From Nitrosotalea sp. (GTDB taxonomy: Archaea; Thermoproteota; Nitrososphaeria; Nitrososphaerales; Nitrosopumilaceae): a stretch of 10,029 bases of DNA. The notes below the pieces were generated by a model. The model did not search any database and was not told the DNA's origin. It saw only the letters and a list, made by a program, of their open reading frames with translations. A program made the position numbers and the translations under genes. Shown here piece after piece: positions 5,924 through 10,029 of this stretch. The stretch is taken from positions 1-10,029 of the forward strand of contig JAJPEA010000065.1 of assembly GCA_023252335.1 (NCBI GenBank), given 5' to 3'. How positions within the stretch are numbered: position 1 is the first letter of the stretch; every line of letters starts with the position of its first letter.

Positions 5924-8618
5924 GCTAGAGGAAAAGTTTCGTAATCTTGGTTTTGAGCATCTAACTGAGATACAACAAAAGGCCGTTCCTGTAATATTTC
6001 AAAAAATTGATTCCTTGGTGGTTGCTCCAACTGGCTCTGGCAAGACAGAGACTGCGGTAATTCCAATATTTTCCAAAGTTGCACACTCTAGAAAAAAGGA
6101 CAAGATCAAGGTACTCTACATCACTCCTCTTCGTGCACTAAATCGGGATGTTTTCAAGAGAATTATAAAATACGCTGAAAATGAGGGACTACGAATTGAG
6201 GTACGGCACGGGGACACGTCACAGACAATGAGGAAAAAAATAAACTTGGCCCCGCCTGACATCTTGATAACAACACCTGAGACTCTGATAATACTTCTTA
6301 CCCAGCCTGTAATGCTACATGCCCTTGACGAGATTGAATGGATGGTAATAGATGAAGTGCACGAGCTATTGGGAAATGAAAGAGGGGCGCAACTATCACT
6401 AAGCCTTGAGCGGCTCCAGGCAAATACGAAATACCCCATAACAAGAATAGGCTTGTCTGCAACTGTGGGAAATACCGCAGAGGCTGCCAAGTTTGTGGTT
6501 GGCACAAAAAGAAAATGCAAAATAATTGAGGACCACTCGATTCGAAAATATGATGTCGAGGTAAAATACATCGAGGGTACAATCACTGACGTAGTGGACC
6601 ATGTCATTGAATATGTGACAAAAAATTATCCATCATCTCCTGTCTTGTTGTTTACAAATACCCGAGGGGAATCTGAATACATTGCATCTGTATTAAAGGA
6701 GCGCTCTAGCATTGCAATAGATCTTCACCATGGTTCACTCTCCCAACAAGTTAGAGAAGAGACCGAAGACACTCTGCGAGCTGGAAAACCTGGAATAGTT
6801 GTGTGCACATCTTCACTTGAACTGGGCCTTGACATTGGCTCAGTTGAACTTGTAATCCATTATGGTTCCCCCAGGCAAGTTTCAAAACTCATGCAAAGAA
6901 TTGGCCGAAGCAGGCATACACGTGGATCATCTGCAAAGGGACTGATTGTAACAAACAATCCTGATGATGAAATTGAAGCGCTTGCAATCTTGGAGCGTGT
7001 CAAGGAAAAATCAATTGAGGATCAAATAGTCCATGATGGTGCACTAGATGTTCTTGCACACCACTTGGTTGGCATGAGCATGCAGTTTGGCAATGTATCA
7101 CTTGACTTGGCATTAGATATGATAAAACATGCCTACTCATTTCGAAATTTATCCATAACAGAACTCATAGAGGTACTTGAGGTCTTGCACAATGGAAATA
7201 TAATATTTTTAGATAGAGATGAGATGGCCTTTACAAAAAGAGGCCGTTCGTTTAGGTATCACTTTGAGAATCTTTCTACAATCCCAGACATTTTAAAATT
7301 CAAGGTCTTTGATACTGCCTCTAAAAAAATAATCGGCAGTCTTGACCAGAGATTTGTAGGGGACAATGGGGAACAGGGCAGCGTCTTTGTACTGCGGGGA
7401 ATGCAATGGAGAATACTAAATGTCGATGATAGCTCACTGAAAGTAAACGTAGAGCCAATCCAGTCTGCTGGAATAAATGTTCCATATTGGGAAGGTGAGA
7501 ACATTCCAGTTGACTATACCACTGCAAAAAAAGTTGGCATGGTTAGAACCAAGACAATTCTTACGCCTTTTACAAATAAAGTAATTGAGAACCTAAAACT
7601 TGGAGTAGTCCCTGATGAGAAAAACATTGTAGTGGAATCACAGAGGGTGCGAAATACTGTTGTTATTCATTCTTGCTTTGGAACCAGAATCAACTCTACA
7701 CTTGCAATGCTGCTCTCTGCAATGATCTCTGCAAAGAGTGGATATCTTGTGGATTCGCGGTCTGATGCATATAGGATTATGCTGTCATCAAATGGCAGAA
7801 TACTGGAACAATCTGTACGTGATGTCATTGCAGACAAGTATGACCTGCAGGATATAGTCCAGGCCTCACTTGCGGGAACACACAATGTCAACTGGAGAAC
7901 GTGGTGTGTTGCAAAAAAATTTGGAATCGTAGGTAGGGAGGCAGTATATGACAGAAAGTCTGCTAGATTCTTGTATGAAAAATATTCCAAGACTGCACTT
8001 GCAAAAGAGGCACTGCGGGAACTATACCATGACAAGTATGACTTGGAAAATACCTCGCAACTGTTGGAAAACATCAAGGCAGAGAAGATAAAAATATCAT
8101 GGGTTGAAGTTGAGGGCTTTTCAAAACTTGCTGAACCCATACTGGATCATACCACAAAATACTATGCATCTCCTGCAAACATGGACAAGGGGATACTTGA
8201 CTTGGTAAAAACACGTCTAATGAAGACACGGCACAGGCTGGTGTGTGTAAGGTGTGGCAAGTGGGAAAAAGTAATCGAGACAGGACAAGTAAATGACATC
8301 CCGTCATGTCCATACTGCAAGTCTAGGCAGATATCTGCAACATTTTACTCTGATTATGACCTGCCAAAAATAGTGCAAAAAAAGATTGCAGGAAAAAAGA
8401 TAACAACTGAGGAGAACCACAAGTTTTCTCGGGCCTGGAAGGTGTCATCGCTTCTTGCAAACTTTGGCAAGACTGCACTTGTTGTGATATCGGGATATGG
8501 TGTGGGTGCTGACACTGCAGCAAGAATACTGCGAAACATGGTGGGTGAAGACGAACTCTACAAGCAAATTTACGAAGCAGAAAGACAATATGTTACAACA
8601 CGGGGATTTTGGGACTAG
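5919..8618 (+). CDS. Lhr-type superfamily 2 DNA/RNA helicase (aLhr2-like)
   Basis: This is a large SF2 helicase. It shows a Q motif (LGFEHLTEIQQKAVPVI, about 5946-5996), motif I APTGSGKT (6024-6047), Ia TPLRALN, Ib TTPETL, the DEVH box (6351-6362), motif III SAT (6456-6464), motif IV LLFTNTRGESEYI, motif V SSLELGLDIG and motif VI QRIGRSRH (6894-6917). A long Lhr-type C-terminal part follows, with a C-x2-C/C-x2-C zinc ribbon (Cys codons at 8244, 8253, 8307 and 8316). It ends in a GYGVGADTAARILR segment that resembles a helix-hairpin-helix turn. Archaeal Lhr proteins unwind or anneal DNA and RNA hybrids and are linked to repair. The frame is open from 5871, but no ATG, GTG or TTG occurs before TTG 6015, which would cut off the Q motif. 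The 5' end given here marks where family-like sequence begins, not a proven start. The stop TAG at 8616-8618 overlaps that of RPA. Confidence 0.88.
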   Translation, partial: LELEEKFRNLGFEHLTEIQQKAVPVIFQKIDSLVVAPTGSGKTETAVIPIFSKVAHSRKKDKIKVLYITPLRALNRDVFKRIIKYAENEGLRIEVRHGDTSQTMRKKINLAPPDILITTPETLIILLTQPVMLHALDEIEWMVIDEVHELLGNERGAQLSLSLERLQANTKYPITRIGLSATVGNTAEAAKFVVGTKRKCKIIEDHSIRKYDVEVKYIEGTITDVVDHVIEYVTKNYPSSPVLLFTNTRGESEYIASVLKERSSIAIDLHHGSLSQQVREETEDTLRAGKPGIVVCTSSLELGLDIGSVELVIHYGSPRQVSKLMQRIGRSRHTRGSSAKGLIVTNNPDDEIEALAILERVKEKSIEDQIVHDGALDVLAHHLVGMSMQFGNVSLDLALDMIKHAYSFRNLSITELIEVLEVLHNGNIIFLDRDEMAFTKRGRSFRYHFENLSTIPDILKFKVFDTASKKIIGSLDQRFVGDNGEQGSVFVLRGMQWRILNVDDSSLKVNVEPIQSAGINVPYWEGENIPVDYTTAKKVGMVRTKTILTPFTNKVIENLKLGVVPDEKNIVVESQRVRNTVVIHSCFGTRINSTLAMLLSAMISAKSGYLVDSRSDAYRIMLSSNGRILEQSVRDVIADKYDLQDIVQASLAGTHNVNWRTWCVAKKFGIVGREAVYDRKSARFLYEKYSKTALAKEALRELYHDKYDLENTSQLLENIKAEKIKISWVEVEGFSKLAEPILDHTTKYYASPANMDKGILDLVKTRLMKTRHRLVCVRCGKWEKVIETGQVNDIPSCPYCKSRQISATFYSDYDLPKIVQKKIAGKKITTEENHKFSRAWKVSSLLANFGKTALVVISGYGVGADTAARILRNMVGEDELYKQIYEAERQYVTTRGFWD

Positions 8619-10012
8619 TTCTTTCGTGTAATTACTGAATAGGCAGACAAGAACAACTCTGTTCTGCCCTCAAGGCCTGCTTTTGCATTTACTGCAGTGA
8701 CTGAAATTATTTCTCCCTGGGTAAACTGCTCTAGCAGTCTTGCCTGTGACCTCCAACCCTTGAGCCAAATCTGTCCAGTGTCATCCTCGATATATGTCTC
8801 AGAGAGCAATACAGTCTCGCCAGTCTTTGTCTGGATCTCACGTTTTTCAGGTGACTTGAGAATTATTGCCTCGATGCAGTATGGCGTCTCGGCAGGTTTT
8901 ATCTCCTTTATTTTTGTCCTAATTTCTTGTAATGTTGGAATACCTGTATCATCTATTTTTTTTACAAATGAATCCTTTTCTAGCATGATTGATTTTCCAT
9001 AAACTTTAGATGGCATGCATTCTATTACATCTCCAAGCAAGAGATCCTTTGTAACAAGTGCAGTATCTGTTATGCTTACAAGTTTCTTGTCCTGTGTTGT
9101 ACCTAAAATCATTGTATTTCCTGAATCGCTTTTTGTCATGGATAAAATCCTGATAACAACGGGCTGGATATCTGACGCTCCCTCTATCTCTAATACGGTA
9201 CCCTCGTCACCGTGTAACTCTAGTCCCATCTGGCCGACCTTTGTCTTGACTCCAATCAATCGTGTCTTTGCACCTGTTGTGACAACTTTTGGTATGGTAC
9301 TCTCGTCCTTGTTCCACAAAACAACTCGCACAATGTTTCCATCTTTTCCCTTGAGTCGAAGTTGCAAAGATTTTCCTGGCTCGCCCTTGAAATTTGTAAA
9401 CTCTGATGTTCGTAAATTGCCATCAAGAATTCCTGTAACTACCAAATTCTGCTGGTTCTCTTTTACGTTGCTAACATCGTCTGTGATATCATCAAGTGAT
9501 GGTATGGTGCTTGTTGTTCCATTTGGTTCAACATTAGAGCCAGAACCCACATTGATTATTGGGTTTCCCTTCATGTCTGCCTTGACATAGGCCTTGATTA
9601 TCTTGACCAGGTCACCTGGTTTGAGATTCTCAATTCCTGGCAAGTTTGCCTTTTCGTCCCACAATTTTACCTGTGCTCTTGAATCACCGTCATATACTGT
9701 CATTGTACGCAAGAGAAACTGGGAACCGTCCTTGCGGGAAAACTGTTTTACTGGATAAACGTTCATCACTCTGGTTGCAAGCGTAATCTCCTTTGCACCT
9801 ACGTAGAGGTCCTTGAGGCCCATCTCTACCTTTAATGGCTCACTTAGTGATACCCCCAGGTCTGATGATATCAAAAACAGTGCACCTTGGTCTGTGAGAT
9901 ATCCTGCACCGATCTTTTCTTTCTTTCTTAATATCATTTCATCTATCTGTGCCTTGGTAAGATCGGGTCTTTGCTCCAAGAGTTTATTCAGCAATGAATC
10001 AAATTCTGACAA
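8615..10012 (-). CDS. Replication protein A, multi-OB ssDNA-binding protein
   Basis: This 465-residue archaeal RPA (RFA1-like) protects single-stranded DNA in replication, repair and recombination. Residues 1-55 are a helical N-terminal region typical of archaeal RPAs (KEKIGAGYLTDQGALFLIS). OB fold 1 spans about 70-160 (TMTVYDGDSRAQVKLWD inside), OB fold 2 about 188-280 (QLRLKGKDGNIVRVVLWN), a weaker OB-like part about 283-350, and OB fold 3 about 376-462 (ETYIEDDTGQIWLKGW). An acidic Ser/Thr-rich linker lies at 160-187. There are only two scattered cysteines, so the zinc finger of eukaryotic RPA70 and some archaeal RPAs is absent. The start is TTG 10010-10012; an in-frame TGA precedes it directly, and an AGG lies six bases upstream. 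The TGA at 10013-10015 may end a further minus-strand gene. It converges on the helicase. Confidence 0.92.
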   Translation of the reverse strand: MSEFDSLLNKLLEQRPDLTKAQIDEMILRKKEKIGAGYLTDQGALFLISSDLGVSLSEPLKVEMGLKDLYVGAKEITLATRVMNVYPVKQFSRKDGSQFLLRTMTVYDGDSRAQVKLWDEKANLPGIENLKPGDLVKIIKAYVKADMKGNPIINVGSGSNVEPNGTTSTIPSLDDITDDVSNVKENQQNLVVTGILDGNLRTSEFTNFKGEPGKSLQLRLKGKDGNIVRVVLWNKDESTIPKVVTTGAKTRLIGVKTKVGQMGLELHGDEGTVLEIEGASDIQPVVIRILSMTKSDSGNTMILGTTQDKKLVSITDTALVTKDLLLGDVIECMPSKVYGKSIMLEKDSFVKKIDDTGIPTLQEIRTKIKEIKPAETPYCIEAIILKSPEKREIQTKTGETVLLSETYIEDDTGQIWLKGWRSQARLLEQFTQGEIISVTAVNAKAGLEGRTELFLSAYSVITRKN

Positions 10013-10029
10013 TCAAGACCTGATGGCAA

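Noticed and set aside
6015..6017. TTG as the helicase start
   Set aside because: It is the first conventional start codon in frame, but it would begin the protein directly at the Walker A strand and discard a well-formed Q motif encoded upstream.
9015..9590. Open plus-strand frame of 191 codons
   Set aside because: It is antisense to the RPA gene, is of low-complexity Ser/Pro/Thr composition and shows no domain.

Overview
The window looks like chromosomal DNA of an ammonia-oxidising archaeon of the Nitrososphaeria (Thaumarchaeota), close to Nitrosopumilus or Nitrosarchaeum. This rests on the gene set rather than on any one marker: an archaeal multi-OB replication protein A, an archaeal LSm protein, a RadB-like recombinase, an Lhr-type helicase with a C-terminal zinc ribbon, and cobalamin genes of the CbiD/CbiG type. 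The DNA is visibly AT-rich and very densely packed. The longest gap between genes is about 97 bases, and several neighbours overlap. I see no rRNA, tRNA, CRISPR array, insertion sequence or prophage gene.

Layout. (1) Positions 1-2683, minus strand: an apparent operon of a tail-anchored J-domain protein, cbiD, cbiG and the first codons of another gene, probably the next cobalamin gene. (2) 2684-2743: a short divergent promoter region with a palindromic AT box. (3) 2744-3601, plus strand: an atypical short-chain dehydrogenase of the NDUFA9-like epimerase type. Its 3' end overlaps that of the convergent metK. (4) 3578-4998, minus strand: a two-gene unit, LSm then metK. (5) 4999-5095: a second divergent promoter region. 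(6) 5096-8618, plus strand: a RadB-like ATPase, a 41-residue single-span membrane protein and an Lhr-type helicase. (7) 8615-10012, minus strand: replication protein A, convergent with the helicase and sharing the tetranucleotide CTAG as stop codon on both strands.

How the genes work together. CbiG and CbiD catalyse consecutive steps of corrin ring synthesis (cobalt-precorrin-5A to 5B, then 5B to 6A). MetK makes the S-adenosylmethionine that CbiD and other methyltransferases use. RadB-like protein, Lhr helicase and RPA all act on nucleic acids in recombination, repair or replication and form a loose genome-maintenance neighbourhood. LSm is an RNA-binding protein.

Most points worth a second look are at gene borders. 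The helicase has no ATG, GTG or TTG upstream of its Q motif, and its reading frame overlaps the small membrane gene in another frame. An unusual share of genes start with TTG. Two convergent gene pairs overlap at their ends. The RadB-like protein lacks the glutamate expected in the DTEG motif. I found no clearly undescribed multi-gene system; this is mainly a compact housekeeping region with some odd features.
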